Shown piece after piece: positions 24,240 to 32,876 of a stretch of 64,000 nucleotides of DNA. This DNA is from Shewanella algae. Lineage in GTDB: Bacteria > Pseudomonadota > Gammaproteobacteria > Enterobacterales > Shewanellaceae. How positions within the stretch are numbered: the stretch's first letter is position 1; each line of letters starts with the position of its first letter. A program made the translations under genes and the position numbers. The stretch is taken from assembly GCF_009183365.2 (NCBI RefSeq), contig NZ_CP068230.1, forward strand, positions 1,076,001 through 1,140,000. Direction: 5' to 3'. Below the pieces are notes generated by a model, which did no database searches, had not been told where the DNA came from, and was given only the letters and a program-made list of their open reading frames with translations.

Positions 24240-26885
24240 CTAAGGTTTCAGGGTATCTTTTATCAGTACGCAGCGCTGCTCTCTCTCTATGGCTTGCTTG
24301 AGATTACGCTGGGTCATGGCCGATAGCTCAGGGTTGGCCTGTAAGGCTTTTTCGAGCTGCAGCACTGAGGCGTGACTGCATTGACGCGGTAATAATGCCG
24401 GTGCGTAACTGCGCATAAATACCGGGCCTTTTTCGGCGTCCAGGGTGGCCAGCTGACTCAAGCGCTGCTCTGCGGTGCTGGCCTGGAGTTGCCCTTGGCT
24501 GCTGGGATAGAGGTTTTCCATTGCCACCCTCAGCTTGGCAAACGGCAGCGCCGAATGGTTGATTTTCTCCAGCCAGCGGCGTTTACCGGCGGTTTCCGGG
24601 CGCACCACTTCGGCGGCGATGGCCGCCTTTTGCCCCGAATCGCTGTTATCAAGCTTGGCTTCTTGCTGCAACAGAAGTTTGCTGGTGGGGTAATCGTAAC
24701 GGTTCAACTGATAGATAAGCTGCCAGCGGGTATCTTGATCCAGCTCTATTCCCTTTATCTTGCTGTGGCCTTGCAGCAGTGACAGCAGGTGATCCAGCGA
24801 GTCCCCGTCGCGGGCAAAGTCCACATAGGCATCGAACCAGCGCCGCTGCAGATCTTTATTATCCGCGTTTTGCATGGTCAGACGCAGGCTCATTTGCGCC
24901 AGCGCTCTGATGGCGCGCTCGGCATAGGCCGAGTGAATGGGAGCCATCGACTCGAGTAAGGCCTTGCTGTAGCGCATATTGCCGAGAATTTGCCCCAGCA
25001 GGGTGTAATCGCTCTCTTTGGGAGCATTGATAAGCACTGTTTCCAGATACTTGTTCAAGGGCAACTTACCGCTCTGGACACTGTCCCACAGGCTTTGCCA
25101 GAGCATCGCGCGCAGCAGGGGATCTTCTACCTTGGCCAGGTGATTGAAGGCGGTATCGAACGAGCGTGGGTCGAGCTCGACTTTGACATAGCCCCAGTCC
25201 TGATAGTTGGGATAAACCAAATCAGGACAGGACGCGCCTTTAAGTTGCGGCACCAAGGTCTTTTCACCTTGGTAGGTAACGGCCAGAGTTTGCAACAGGT
25301 GCATCTCATGGCGGCCCTTGCTCAGTAAGGCCAACTGAACTTTTTGCTCTCTGAGAGTCGGATAGGCGGGATCGCTTGCCGACTGCAACAGGGCAAATTC
25401 ACTGATGCGGCCATCTTGGCACTGGAACTCGGCCTTGAGGCTGTTGACACCGGCGCTGTAGAGCCAATCCCGGGTCCATTGGCTCAGATCCCGCTTGGCG
25501 GCCTGGCCGAGACTGGTAATGAAGTCTTCCAGTGTGGCGTTTTGCCAGGAGTAGCGTTTGAGGTATTCACTGACGCCACGGCGGAAGGTTTGCTCCCCAA
25601 GCAGGTGGCGCAGTTGAATGAGAACCGCGGCCCCCTTCTGGTAAGTGATGGCGTCGATATTATCGAAGGCGTTGGCACTGCTGGCCACTGGCACTTCTAT
25701 GGGGTGGGTGGTAACGCCAGAGTCCTGTTGATAGGCGCTCTGTTTGCCCCTGGCGTAAAAACTGCGCCAGGTATTGTCAAACTCAGTGGCTTCGGCGCTC
25801 GCCAGCATGCCCATGAAGGAGGCGAAGCTTTCATTGAGCCACAGACCGTTCCACCATTTCATGGTCACCAGATCGCCAAACCACTGGTGCGCCATTTCAT
25901 GCATGATCACCGACGCCAAGCGCTGGCGCTGATTGGCTGTCATCTCACCACTGCCAAGAAAACGCCCTTCGGCAAAGGTGATGGCGGCGGCATTTTCCAT
26001 GGCACCATAGAGGAAGTCAGGCACCAGCAGTTGATCGTATTTTTTAAAGGGGTAGTCGATACCGAAATAGTCGTCAAAAAACTTAAGCCCGGCGTCTGTG
26101 TATCTGAACCAGTCGGCGGCATTGACCTGGGCCGCCACTGATTGGCGGGCAAACAGGCGCATGGGGTATTTGCCGCTGTTGTCTTGCCAGACATGGTAAG
26201 GGCCTGCATGCATGGAAAAGTTGTAGGGGCTCAACTTGGGTGTTGCCGGAAACTGCCACAGCTGGTTGTCACCCTCCGGGGTCACACTCAATTCTTGGGT
26301 GGCGCTGATCACCTGCCAGTCTTTGGGGGCTCTGACAGTTAACTTGTAGCTGGCCTTGAGATCCGGTTGGTCGAATACGGCAAACATCTGCTGTGCGGCG
26401 GCGGGCTCAAAGTGGGAGTAGAGATAGACCTTGCCATCGACGGGATCCACAAAGCGGTGCAGCCCTTCACCATTGCTGGAATGCTGGCGTGTGAAGCTGA
26501 CTTCTATCTCATTGTCGCCTTTGAGCAGCAACTTGGCACTGATCTCCAGATAGGCGCCATTGTATTTGGGATAGAGCCTGTGGCCGTTGATCTTAAGGCT
26601 GGTGATCTGCGCCTTGCTCAAGTCCAATGTCAGGGGCTGTTGGTTATCGCTGAGACTGAAACGTACCAGGGTGCGGTTGGCAAATCGCTCGCTGCCATCC
26701 AAGGTAAAGTCCAGTTCATAGCTGACATTGCTGACTCTGGCAGAGCGGGCCATCGCCTGTTGCTCACTGATATAACCGCTGCCATCCCGCACACCTGCAG
26801 AGGATTGAGTGCTGCTGCAGCCGCTGAGTGATAGCAGTCCGGCAGCCAACAGGCTGAGACCAAACAACCGGGGAAGAGATTTCAC
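24240..26885 (-). CDS. M1 family aminopeptidase lipoprotein
   Basis: This is an 881-aa zinc aminopeptidase anchored as a lipoprotein (signal LLAAGLLSLSGC). It has the substrate-recognition GAMEN motif and the zinc site HEMAH at residues 329-333 with a second glutamate in LWLNE 18 residues on. A long ERAP1-type helical C-terminal domain follows. Unlike cytoplasmic PepN it would act outside the inner membrane on peptides in the periplasm or at the surface. The start is a GTG at 26883-26885 with AAGGA eight bases upstream. It is monocistronic with a clear terminator. Confidence 0.92.
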   Translation of the reverse strand: MKSLPRLFGLSLLAAGLLSLSGCSSTQSSAGVRDGSGYISEQQAMARSARVSNVSYELDFTLDGSERFANRTLVRFSLSDNQQPLTLDLSKAQITSLKINGHRLYPKYNGAYLEISAKLLLKGDNEIEVSFTRQHSSNGEGLHRFVDPVDGKVYLYSHFEPAAAQQMFAVFDQPDLKASYKLTVRAPKDWQVISATQELSVTPEGDNQLWQFPATPKLSPYNFSMHAGPYHVWQDNSGKYPMRLFARQSVAAQVNAADWFRYTDAGLKFFDDYFGIDYPFKKYDQLLVPDFLYGAMENAAAITFAEGRFLGSGEMTANQRQRLASVIMHEMAHQWFGDLVTMKWWNGLWLNESFASFMGMLASAEATEFDNTWRSFYARGKQSAYQQDSGVTTHPIEVPVASSANAFDNIDAITYQKGAAVLIQLRHLLGEQTFRRGVSEYLKRYSWQNATLEDFITSLGQAAKRDLSQWTRDWLYSAGVNSLKAEFQCQDGRISEFALLQSASDPAYPTLREQKVQLALLSKGRHEMHLLQTLAVTYQGEKTLVPQLKGASCPDLVYPNYQDWGYVKVELDPRSFDTAFNHLAKVEDPLLRAMLWQSLWDSVQSGKLPLNKYLETVLINAPKESDYTLLGQILGNMRYSKALLESMAPIHSAYAERAIRALAQMSLRLTMQNADNKDLQRRWFDAYVDFARDGDSLDHLLSLLQGHSKIKGIELDQDTRWQLIYQLNRYDYPTSKLLLQQEAKLDNSDSGQKAAIAAEVVRPETAGKRRWLEKINHSALPFAKLRVAMENLYPSSQGQLQASTAEQRLSQLATLDAEKGPVFMRSYAPALLPRQCSHASVLQLEKALQANPELSAMTQRNLKQAIEREQRCVLIKDTLKP

Positions 26886-27046
26886 AAACAGATTCCTTGC
26901 TTTTTATTGTTTTACCATTGGGTGTCGGTGTTTTCCCTCACAACAGGAATGAAAGGGAGGGATACGCCTTAAGTTAATACCCTGTCAGGCTTGGCGCCCG
27001 CGGCATAAATTACGCTATTTGCCGACAAAGAACAAAGGAGAAATGT

Positions 27047-27076
27047 TACAAAAAAGCCGCTGTGACAGCGGCTTTT
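27047..27076 (-). terminator. Terminator of the five-gene envelope operon
   Basis: A 10-bp stem AAAAGCCGCT/AGCGGCTTTT (27052-27061 with 27067-27076) is followed on the minus strand by TTTTTTGT. It lies 22 bases after the LpoB-like stop codon. Confidence 0.93.
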
Positions 27077-27097
27077 GGGAAGGAGTGTGATGCTTGG

Positions 27098-27691
27098 TTA
27101 GAGCCCGAGGAAGGACTTGGACTTCACTTTGCGGATCTCTTTTTCATCGGACCATTCGATCAAGCCGGTTTCCAGGTCCATCAGGCGCATGGTCATCTTG
27201 TAGTAGACATCACGGGTGCTGCCATCTTGTTTGACTATGCTGGAAAGGTTGCCGTAGAGCATGTATTGAGCGCCTATCTGACGACCGAACTTGATGGCGG
27301 TGGATGGGTCAACCATGCCGGCGTTGTTCTGGTAGTCCAGTTGCTTGCGCACTGAATCCACCTTGGTCATATCGATAAAACGGAACTTGCCTGAGCGCAG
27401 CAGCTTGTTGCTGATGGAGTCGGTCACTGACTCAGTATCTATATGCTCAGAGGTCTTGTTCTTGATCTTGTCGACAAAGATGATAGGTCTGTCGTTGGCT
27501 GTCATGGCCACCACAGGCGGGAAAGTCAGCATGCTGTCGACCATTTTGGCGGCAATGGCTTGCAGATCTGTCGAACCGAAGTTTTCATTCACTGTCTCTA
27601 CCTCAGTGGCATCACCGTATTCCACTTTGGATTGACAGGCTGCCATGCCCATAGCCATTGCCAGTATCAGTATCAGCTTCAAGTGTTTCAT
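27098..27691 (-). CDS. LpoB-like penicillin-binding protein activator lipoprotein
   Basis: LpoB is an outer-membrane lipoprotein that reaches through the peptidoglycan to activate PBP1b. This 197-aa protein has a lipobox (MGMAAC) and the LpoB globular fold: FGSTDLQAIAAKMVDSML, PIIFVDKIKNKTSEHI, LRSGKFRFID, GAQYMLYGNLSS and ETGLIEWSDEKEI. The linker between the lipidated Cys and the fold is only about 20 residues and not proline-rich, much shorter than in E. coli LpoB. I chose the ATG at 27689-27691 (MKHLKLIL); an ATG four codons earlier is possible. It is the last gene of the operon. Its presumed partner mrcB is at 11226-13553. Confidence 0.82.
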   Translation of the reverse strand: MKHLKLILILAMAMGMAACQSKVEYGDATEVETVNENFGSTDLQAIAAKMVDSMLTFPPVVAMTANDRPIIFVDKIKNKTSEHIDTESVTDSISNKLLRSGKFRFIDMTKVDSVRKQLDYQNNAGMVDPSTAIKFGRQIGAQYMLYGNLSSIVKQDGSTRDVYYKMTMRLMDLETGLIEWSDEKEIRKVKSKSFLGL

Positions 27692-27713
27692 AGTCAGTTC
27701 CATTTCAAGGTTA

Positions 27714-29069
27714 TCAAATCAATTTTGTATAAAAACGTGTGACATTGCCAGTGTCTATTGCCCAGACCAGAGTGGTCTTGCCACTCTCAACCTGAATTTC
27801 CGTGCCCTGATTGTCCAGGGTTAGTTGATAGCTGCCGGCATCGACAAACTGCCTTGCTATCTGTGCTTGGCGCGGTAACGTGAGCCAACTGCGGCGATCG
27901 GCTTGCTCTGTGACCACGTTGAATATCTGCATGGCTATCACCCCAAGGTCCGAACCGTCTTTGCGTTCGGCCTTGCGGGCCATTTCCGACTTGGCATAGA
28001 CCCTGGCGGCCTGGCGCACCAGCAGATAGGGTAGTTCCTCCTTGAGCGCCGTGATGGCCAAGGCATCTATGTTGGCTATCGGGGCTGCGGTCATAGGTTT
28101 TGACAAGCCGCGGATATGGGCACTGCTTACCGGCACTCTGGATGGCATATAGGTGGGCAGAGAGACAGTTTGCCAGTTGCCGTGAATGGTGAAGGGAACT
28201 GTTAGGCTCTCCTTGGCGGGCACAAAGCCACGCTCCAGCAGCAAGATGACCTGGCCTTGCCCCTTGGCGGGCGTGGGCGCTTCTCCCCAACGGCGTTTGA
28301 ACTCATCATACTGAGGCATGGCAAGCTCTTTGGCCAAGCGCACCAGATCCTGCTGCAGATAAGGATTATCCGGCATAATCTGCGCCGCCTTGCGATAGTC
28401 GATAAAGGCATCGTTGCGCTCACCAAGGATTTCGTGCAGTACCCCTGTGGTGTAGTAACTGTAGGCGTTCAAAAACGAGCTGGTGACACTGCCGGCCGCC
28501 TTGCCCAGTTTATCCATTTCAGCGCTGATAGTGCCGTTGGCCATCTGCTGCACAGCGCTGCTGGATTTTTCGTACCTTTGCTGTTCCAGCGATTGCAGTT
28601 CATTGCTGCGACGCACCTCCACCAACGCGCCTTCGGCATCGCCGGCAAACAGATAATTGAGAGCCTGATATTGGTGCAGCATGATGCGCTCATACCCGGG
28701 ACCACGATAGGGAATGATATTGTCGTTCAGCAGCAGGCTGCCGCCCTGTGAACCCAGCTCGGACAAACTGAGCTTGGCCTTGTCGTCGAATGCCTGATAG
28801 GCGGCTATGGCGCTTTGGTAATAGTCTTTGCTGGCGGTGAAATCGCCGCTTATCTGGGCGGCGCGCCCCGCTTCCTGGGCATAGAGCAGGCCATCTCGGC
28901 TGTTGATCCCGCCTGCCAATTCCTTGGCGGCATTGCCCGGCATTGATGAGTTGAGTTCGGCGCGAACGCCGGCCAGTTGGGATGGATAGTTGACCAATAC
29001 ACTGTTGAAGGCGCAGCCAGTGAGGCTCAGAGACAACAACAGTGGCAGCAGTAACTTGCCTGACTTCAA
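27714..29069 (-). CDS. TPR-containing outer-membrane lipoprotein (COG3014-like)
   Basis: This 451-aa lipoprotein (LLSLSLTGC) has TPR-like helical repeats in its first half (ASKDYYQSAIAAYQAF, NYLFAGDAEGALVEVRRS, ERNDAFIDYRKAAQI) and a beta-rich C-terminal half. It resembles the COG3014 family, found beside LpoB homologues; the family name is from memory and the function is unknown. The start is a TTG at 29067-29069 overlapping the deformylase stop codon (TTGA). It is preceded by a strong AAGGAG seven bases upstream, which decides the start. The position between deformylase and LpoB-like genes suggests an envelope role. Confidence 0.82.
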   Translation of the reverse strand: MKSGKLLLPLLLSLSLTGCAFNSVLVNYPSQLAGVRAELNSSMPGNAAKELAGGINSRDGLLYAQEAGRAAQISGDFTASKDYYQSAIAAYQAFDDKAKLSLSELGSQGGSLLLNDNIIPYRGPGYERIMLHQYQALNYLFAGDAEGALVEVRRSNELQSLEQQRYEKSSSAVQQMANGTISAEMDKLGKAAGSVTSSFLNAYSYYTTGVLHEILGERNDAFIDYRKAAQIMPDNPYLQQDLVRLAKELAMPQYDEFKRRWGEAPTPAKGQGQVILLLERGFVPAKESLTVPFTIHGNWQTVSLPTYMPSRVPVSSAHIRGLSKPMTAAPIANIDALAITALKEELPYLLVRQAARVYAKSEMARKAERKDGSDLGVIAMQIFNVVTEQADRRSWLTLPRQAQIARQFVDAGSYQLTLDNQGTEIQVESGKTTLVWAIDTGNVTRFYTKLI

Positions 29070-29554
29070 GAGTCGGCTCCTTGGTTTTGGATCTCCAGTC
29101 GTTCTCTCAAGGTGAGTCCTTCCAGATGATCATATTCATGCTGAAAAATGCGCGCGACAAAGCCTTGTAACCATTCTTGTTGCCACTCGCCGCTGAGATC
29201 CTGATAACGTACCTCAATGCTTTCATGGCGCAGAATCTGTACTCTTTCACCGGGCAGAGACAGGCAACCCTCTTCTCCGGCCAGCATCTTGCCTGAGCGT
29301 TTGAGTATCTGTGGGTTGATCACCACCTGGGGTGCCATCAAAGGCGCATCCGGATATCTGTCGTTGGGATGGGATGCCATAATAAACAAGCGGATACCTT
29401 GGCCTACCTGAGGCGCGGCTATGCCTACGCCCTGTGCCAGTTTCATGGTCTCGAGCATTTTCTCGGCCAGGGCCGCCAAAGGTTCATCGAACAGTTGAAT
29501 CGGCTGGGCAGCCTGCCCCAGAATACGTTCTCCGTAGGTTGCTATGGCTAACAT
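29066..29554 (-). CDS. def: Peptide deformylase (second, operon-borne type)
   Basis: This enzyme removes the formyl group from nascent N-terminal methionine. The 162-aa protein has all three active-site motifs: GVGIAAPQVG, EEGCLSLPG (metal cysteine) and QHEYDHLEG (HExxH). It is probably active. The setting differs from the usual def-fmt pair, so it is likely a paralogue rather than the main housekeeping enzyme, although that copy is outside the window. It lies between slyX (21 bases) and the TPR lipoprotein gene (4-base overlap). Confidence 0.9.
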   Translation of the reverse strand: MLAIATYGERILGQAAQPIQLFDEPLAALAEKMLETMKLAQGVGIAAPQVGQGIRLFIMASHPNDRYPDAPLMAPQVVINPQILKRSGKMLAGEEGCLSLPGERVQILRHESIEVRYQDLSGEWQQEWLQGFVARIFQHEYDHLEGLTLRERLEIQNQGADS

Positions 29555-29575
29555 CCTTATCCCCCTTTATTCGAC

Positions 29576-29788
29576 TCAGTAGTGAGGCGGCGGCGTTTCT
29601 TCCGATTGAGACGCGATATTGCTCGGTTCTACCGCTTTGAGTTTACTGATTAACAACTGGATCTGAAACTGCTGCTCGGCCACTACCTTATTGAGTTCGA
29701 AAATCTCCTGACTCAATTCTTCCAGTGTGGCTTCCTGAAATGACAGCTTGGTTTCGAGCTCTTCGATCCTGTCCGGGATTGCTTGCAT
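29576..29788 (-). CDS. slyX: SlyX family protein
   Basis: SlyX is a small coiled-coil protein of unknown function found near slyD/fkpA in enterics. The 70-aa product shows the family pattern: RIEELETKLSFQEATLEEL, then LNKVVAEQQFQIQLL, ending TPPPHY. It begins three bases after the WD40 lipoprotein gene ends and is followed after 21 bases by the deformylase gene. Proximity to fkpA is kept, but a WD40 gene is inserted between. Confidence 0.93.
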   Translation of the reverse strand: MQAIPDRIEELETKLSFQEATLEELSQEIFELNKVVAEQQFQIQLLISKLKAVEPSNIASQSEETPPPHY

Positions 29789-29791
29789 TAC

Positions 29792-30766
29792 TTACCTCTG
29801 TGTTGGCGCCGACCAGCGTTCCAGCAAGCTGGCACTGCTGATACTCTGAAGTTGGCCGTTGTCGGATTCAGACACTGAGTATACTACGGCGCTTTGGGGC
29901 AAAGGCTTTTTTGGCAGTGAAACTTGCCAGTTGGCGACTTTTTTCCCCGAATCGACCTGCCACAGACTCAATTCTCTGGCCGGCGTACCGGTCAACAAGG
30001 CCTGCTCCTGTTGGATAAAGCGCGCTGCCGAAAAGTTCATTTGCCGCCGGACTATCGCCAGCGAGCTGGCCAGTTTCCCTGAGTCATTGTGCCAAATGTC
30101 GGCATTGCCGGTACTGTCGGACACTAAACTAAGGTTACCGCTGCGGCTGAGGGCAACCTTCAGTACCCTGGAGTCCATCTGCCAGCGCCTCAGTACCTGA
30201 GCATCCTGGGTGCGCCACAGCAGGGCGGTGGCATCGTTGGCGCCGGTCAATGCCAGGCGGCCATCGGCAGAGAGGGCAACGCTGTTGACCTTTTCGCTGT
30301 GGCCAAGAAATTTCACCAGCACACCTGTGGTCGGGGTCAGCGACATCACCGCGCCATCGGCCAGCCCTACCAGCAACTGGCCGTTGTCGGCCACGGCCAC
30401 AGTCTGGGCTACTGCCGGCAGTGACCACCAACCCGCCGCCCGGCCGTCGGCGATTTTCCACAGTGCAACTGAATCGCGGCTTAACGTCACCGCATATTCT
30501 CCATTGGCCGAGATATCTGTGGCGATGACATCATTGGCTTCACTGCCTTGAGCCCACTGATACTTGACCGCGCCTTGTTTGAGATCCCAAAGCTTGATCC
30601 CCTCCTGGCTGCTTATCAAAGCGTAGCGGCCATCGGCAGAGAGGCTGGCGCTGTAGCTGGGATCGGCCGCCAGGGATTGGCTGCTATTGGGGCCTGGATG
30701 GCAGGCACCAAGGCCAAGCAAAGTAAAACTGAGCGTGCAAATAAGTAGCAATCTGTTTATTGCCAT
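29792..30766 (-). CDS. WD40-repeat lipoprotein
   Basis: This 324-aa protein has a lipobox signal (LLGLGAC) and about six or seven beta-propeller blades with WD40-like units: LSADGRYALISSQEGIKLWDL, ISANGEYAVTLSRDSVALWKI, LSADGRLALTGANDATALLWR. It may be a scaffold for envelope protein assembly, as other propeller lipoproteins are; no enzyme motif is seen. It is the first gene of a five-gene operon with slyX, deformylase, TPR lipoprotein and LpoB-like genes, and is divergent from fkpA. Confidence 0.85.
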   Translation of the reverse strand: MAINRLLLICTLSFTLLGLGACHPGPNSSQSLAADPSYSASLSADGRYALISSQEGIKLWDLKQGAVKYQWAQGSEANDVIATDISANGEYAVTLSRDSVALWKIADGRAAGWWSLPAVAQTVAVADNGQLLVGLADGAVMSLTPTTGVLVKFLGHSEKVNSVALSADGRLALTGANDATALLWRTQDAQVLRRWQMDSRVLKVALSRSGNLSLVSDSTGNADIWHNDSGKLASSLAIVRRQMNFSAARFIQQEQALLTGTPARELSLWQVDSGKKVANWQVSLPKKPLPQSAVVYSVSESDNGQLQSISSASLLERWSAPTQR

Positions 30767-30858
30767 GAACTTATACCGCCTCGACTTGTCATTTTGAGTA
30801 AGGGTAAAACGCTGTCGCTTCCATGTAAGGGTTATCGGTTTGTCGGCCGCTTTCCCTT

Positions 30859-30906
30859 GTTAACCAGTATGGATAATCTGCTTTGTATCTCAAAGTTAAC
30901 TGGTAT
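30859..30906 (+). promoter_or_regulatory. Direct repeats in the fkpA/WD40 divergent promoter region
   Basis: GTTAACCAGTAT (30859-30870) and GTTAACTGGTAT (30895-30906) are 12-mers differing at two positions and spaced by 36 bp. The second merges into GGTATAAAG, a -10-like sequence directed to fkpA. The bound regulator is not known. Confidence 0.45.
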
Positions 30907-30971
30907 AAAGTGAGTCGTCTTACATATTTTGGGTTAATTGTAACCATTTGAAGATCCTGAGGATGCCTTTA

Positions 30972-31748
30972 ATGAAACCGATTTACAAAATTTCACTGGT
31001 CGCACTGGCCCTGATCGGCCTTTCCGCCTGTAACCAAGAACAAAAAACAGCGAGTGCCGACAAAGTGGAACTGAGCTCTGTCGAGCAGAAAGAAGCCTAT
31101 AGCGTGGGCGCCTCTATTGGCCGCTACATGGCCGGCCATATCAAGGAGCAGGAAGAGCTGGGTTTCTCAGTCGATCGTGCTTTGATTGTGACTGGTTTCC
31201 AACAGGGGCTGAAAGACGAGCTGCAACTGACTGAAGATGAGATGCAGAAAGTGCTTGAAGGTCTGGACCAGAAGCTGAATGAAAAACGTATGGCCAAGGT
31301 CCAGGAGATGGCGGCCAAGTCGATGCAGGAAAGCAAAGCCTATCTGGAACAGAACAAGGCCAAAGAGGGTGTGATCACCACTGAGTCAGGTCTGCAATAC
31401 GAAGTATTGACTCCAGGCGAGGGTGAGAAGCCGGCCGCCGAAGACGTAGTGACAGTTCACTACCGTGGTACTCTGATCGACGGCACTGAGTTTGACAGCT
31501 CCTACTCCCGCGGTGAACCGGCAGAATTTGCCCTGAACCGGGTGATCCCGGGCTGGACCGAAGGGGTTCAGCTGATGCCGGTAGGCGCCAAGTATCGCTT
31601 CGTTATCCCATCTGAGCTGGCCTATGGCGAGCGTGATATGGGCACTATTCCTGCCAACTCCACACTCATCTTTGAAGTCGAGTTGCTCAAGGTCAAAAAG
31701 GCCGAAGCCCCCGTAGAGCCGACCGAAGCCGAGGCTTCTGCCAAGTAA
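30972..31748 (+). CDS. fkpA: FKBP-type peptidyl-prolyl isomerase
   Basis: FkpA is an envelope folding catalyst and chaperone that isomerises prolyl bonds. The 258-aa product has a signal with a lipobox-like LIGLSAC, unlike soluble E. coli FkpA, so it may be membrane-anchored. The N-terminal dimerisation helices (about 30-125) are followed by the FKBP domain with VHYRGTLIDGTEFDSSY, VIPGWTEGVQLMPVG and IPANSTLIFEVELL. The ATG at 30972 has GAGGA eight bases upstream; the TTG at 30948 is not needed. A strong terminator follows. Confidence 0.94.
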   Translation: MKPIYKISLVALALIGLSACNQEQKTASADKVELSSVEQKEAYSVGASIGRYMAGHIKEQEELGFSVDRALIVTGFQQGLKDELQLTEDEMQKVLEGLDQKLNEKRMAKVQEMAAKSMQESKAYLEQNKAKEGVITTESGLQYEVLTPGEGEKPAAEDVVTVHYRGTLIDGTEFDSSYSRGEPAEFALNRVIPGWTEGVQLMPVGAKYRFVIPSELAYGERDMGTIPANSTLIFEVELLKVKKAEAPVEPTEAEASAK

Positions 31749-31784
31749 TCCCTTCTTTCACGGAAAGTGGATACCCGATATTGA

Positions 31785-31814
31785 AAAGGACGCCGCCGGC
31801 GTCCTTTCCTTTTC
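31785..31814 (+). terminator. Terminator between fkpA and zntB
   Basis: The stem AAAGGACGCC/GGCGTCCTTT (31785-31794 with 31798-31807) with a three-base loop is followed by CCTTTTC. An A run on the other side suggests it also terminates zntB from the minus strand. Confidence 0.92.
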
Positions 31815-31817
31815 CCG

Positions 31818-32786
31818 TTACAGCCACTTATAGCGATAGAACAGCCATAACTGTCCCCCTACCAATAGCAACAGGAACAGGCAAAAGGCTCCGAAGGCCC
31901 AGCCGACATCGGCGCCCGGGATCCCGGCGATATTGACCCCGAGCAGACCGGTAAGAAAACCCAGCGGCAGAAAGACGGCGCTGATCAGCGACAGGAAATA
32001 GAGGCGGCGATTGACTGCCTCGGCCTGACGGTTTTGTAACTCTTCCTGGGTGACGCTGGCCCTGTCTCTTATTGCGTCCAGATCTTCGATGCAGCGAATG
32101 AGTTGATCATTGATTTCGTTGAATTTAAGCCGCTGCTGTTCATCAAATACCTTGGCCGAGTCTGCCAGCAGGCGGGTAAAGGCTTCCCGCTGCGGCGCCA
32201 GGTAGCGCCTGACCACCACTATCTGGCGCCTGAGCTCGGCGATATCGCTGCGTAGATCCCTGTCGTTACCGGCCATGACCTTGTCTTCCAGATCGTCGAC
32301 AGTTTCTTCCAGCCGGTCGATAAACTCCGTCTTACGTTGGGTGAGGCGCTGCGTCAGCGCCAGCAAAAACTCCCCGGTATTGCCGGGGCCGGCTCCCTGG
32401 CTTACGCTCTGGATGATGTCTTTGACCGATAACAGCTCGCGACTGCTGGTGCTGATAATTCTGTGATTGTCCAGGTAGAGGCGTATCGACACCATGTCTT
32501 CAGGGTCGGCCCCGGGGTTGTGATTGACCCCTCTGAGCGCCAGCAGGAAACCCTGGCCGGATTGTACCACCCTGGGGCGAGTGTCCTGCGCCAACAGTGC
32601 TGCCACTTCCAGCGCGTCCAGGCCGCTGTGTTGTTGCAACCACTGACGGTTGGATTTCTTCTTATAGTCCAGATGCAGCCAGAGTATGCCCTGCTCCGGG
32701 CGCCAGTCGCTGACCTGTTGCTGCGTCAACTCCTTGCCTGCCATCTCCCCGCTGAGCAGCAAGGCACAAAATTGTTTTTCGGCCAT
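31818..32786 (-). CDS. zntB: Zinc transporter ZntB (CorA family)
   Basis: This 322-aa member of the CorA/ZntB family of pentameric metal channels has a large cytoplasmic N-terminal domain with long helices. Two C-terminal membrane segments (about 260-280 and 292-312) flank the pore signature, here GVNIAGIPG rather than the CorA GMN. GVN-type pores with IPG are typical of ZntB, so zinc is the likely substrate. It is convergent with fkpA, and copy C of the 45-bp sequence lies 46 bases upstream of its start. Confidence 0.87.
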   Translation of the reverse strand: MAEKQFCALLLSGEMAGKELTQQQVSDWRPEQGILWLHLDYKKKSNRQWLQQHSGLDALEVAALLAQDTRPRVVQSGQGFLLALRGVNHNPGADPEDMVSIRLYLDNHRIISTSSRELLSVKDIIQSVSQGAGPGNTGEFLLALTQRLTQRKTEFIDRLEETVDDLEDKVMAGNDRDLRSDIAELRRQIVVVRRYLAPQREAFTRLLADSAKVFDEQQRLKFNEINDQLIRCIEDLDAIRDRASVTQEELQNRQAEAVNRRLYFLSLISAVFLPLGFLTGLLGVNIAGIPGADVGWAFGAFCLFLLLLVGGQLWLFYRYKWL

Positions 32787-32831
32787 AGATTCACTCTCAT
32801 AGGTTTGCTTTAGTTCAAGCTAACCTAGTTA

Positions 32832-32876
32832 TACCACTGGGCATAGGAATTTACTCTCTCAGTGACAATGAAAAGC
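32832..32876 (+). repeat. 45-bp dispersed sequence, copy C
   Basis: This is the third copy of the sequence at 6229-6273 and 23759-23803; it matches copy A at about 34 of 45 positions without gaps. In the zntB direction it ends in TGGTATAAC, a near-consensus extended -10 (TGnTATAAT). Confidence 0.6.
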
